Part shown: piece by piece, positions 63,237 to 64,000 of the stretch
Layout of the letters: each line of letters begins with the position of its first letter
Numbering within the stretch: position 1 is the stretch's first letter
Source of the DNA: Elysia crispata
Lineage: Eukaryota; Mollusca; Gastropoda; Plakobranchidae
DNA length: 64,000 nucleotides
Direction: 5' to 3'
NCBI GenBank assembly: GCA_033675545.1
Contig: JAWDGP010005686.1
Location: forward strand, 712,501-776,500
Translations under genes and position numbers: made by a program
The notes under the pieces: model-generated
What the model was told of the DNA's origin: nothing
Databases searched by the model: none
What the model saw: the letters and a program-made list of their open reading frames with translations, nothing else

Positions 63237-63655
63237 TTATATTCACTTGCTACAATAACTTTTCTTAAGCATAAGAAAAATACTGTTAATTAATTTTCTG
63301 TCTTTCATCTGTTTTTGAGTTACAATTATGCCCTCTTTATAAAATCAGGGTTGCCAACAGGCTGTGACAAAAAAAAAAATCCTGAAACTTTTTTGGGATT
63401 AAATTCTTAGTGCAATGTTTCAAATTCATAGGGAAAAGATAAGATATCAACATCAAAATATTTAATACAGGTACATATTAAAATATTATAGGAAAATTCC
63501 GGAAAGCCGGATTTCCAGCTTTAGCCGGAAAACTGGCAACCCTGTAATATGCTCTCGCTAAAATAACTTTTTTTACAAAGAATAAGAAAAATACAGTTGG
63601 TTTGCTCTCAATGTATTTCATTTGTTTCTGTGTTAAAATCATGTCATCTATACCA
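63237..63655. repeat. ~105-bp direct duplication split by a MITE
   Basis: Bases 63237-63340 and 63548-63655 align in the same orientation: CTNGCTANAATAACTTTT, ATAAGAAAAATAC, TTTCATNTGTTT and ATGCCCTCT/ATGTCATCT. The element 63346-63544 lies exactly between them. Confidence 0.7.
63346..63544. mobile_element. hAT-like MITE, ~199 bp
   Basis: It starts CAGGGTTGCCA and ends TGGCAACCCTG, an 11-bp perfect inverted terminus of the CAGGG type common in hAT elements. There is no coding sequence inside. A clean 8-bp target duplication was not found. Confidence 0.6.
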
Positions 63656-63899
63656 TCTAAACGTCATCAAATATTGCAGCAATGTGGATATTAATTGACT
63701 AATGTTAAGTTTATATCTGACCTGCTTGTGTAATGCTTTCTCCATTTACTTCTTTAAATAAGATGAAATAAAAAAAAAGGGTGGGGGGGGGGGGGCCTTT
63801 GAAAAAAAAATTAACAACCTCTGCACTGCTTAGCAAAAACAATTCTCTGTCCTTCCTGAATATCTAAAGAAGTGTCTGACTAAGTGTAAAGCAGGGCTG

Positions 63900-64000
63900 A
63901 GAATGGTCAGACAAGAAAAAGTCTGAAAATACCAGCCAACGAGCCTTAGGTTTGTAACCGAGCGCCAAAGGCGCGAGATTCACCTAGGGGATTCCGGGGG
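63900..64000. repeat. GC-rich repeat end cut by window
   Basis: From about 63,955 the sequence turns GC-rich with the palindromic string GCGCCAAAGGCGC and ends CCTAGGGGATTCCGGGGG. This abrupt change suggests the edge of an interspersed repeat continuing to the right. Confidence 0.4.

Overview
This window is animal nuclear DNA: AT-rich, intron-bearing, with many microsatellites, minisatellites and decayed transposons. The two protein genes that can be assembled are metazoan. Together with a GIY-YIG Penelope-like element, a mariner and LINE tails, they fit an invertebrate, plausibly a lophotrochozoan such as a gastropod mollusc. That taxonomic step is inference; no rRNA or mitochondrial marker is present.

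Layout. (1) 1-8.6 kb: a 57-bp minisatellite at the left edge, AT-rich sequence without a gene, a Penelope-like element with long inverted repeats between (TA)n tracts, and a 107-bp tandem repeat. (2) 8.6-17.4 kb, minus strand: a neutral sphingomyelinase 2 (SMPD3-like) gene. Six coding exons join in frame to 494 codons. Its 3.9-kb fourth intron holds a 1.13-kb (GA)n tract and an apparently intact mariner with perfect 30-bp terminal inverted repeats. (3) 17.4-27.3 kb: a region of about 10 kb between two divergent genes, with several minisatellites, an old ~200-bp tandem array split by a LINE tail with a 9-bp target duplication, and one arm of a large inverted repeat. (4) 27.3-45.9 kb, plus strand: the nibrin (NBN) gene. 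Fourteen coding exons join to 860 codons (FHA, tandem BRCT, acidic linker, MRE11-binding motif, C-terminal ATM-binding-like tail). (5) 45.9-62.0 kb: no recognisable gene, only a tRNA-derived SINE and small repeats. (6) 62.0-64.0 kb: the last coding exon of an unidentified minus-strand gene, a hAT-like MITE between duplicated flanks, and a GC-rich repeat cut by the window end.

The two main genes are not known to share a pathway. Nibrin is the adaptor of the MRE11-RAD50-NBN DNA-break complex; nSMase2 makes ceramide at membranes. They are head to head but far apart, so a shared promoter is not indicated. The most unusual points are a large inverted repeat whose loop holds NBN exon 1, the very long polypurine tract next to an intact mariner, and two substitutions at normally conserved functional residues: the FHA histidine in nibrin and the DK-switch lysine in nSMase2.
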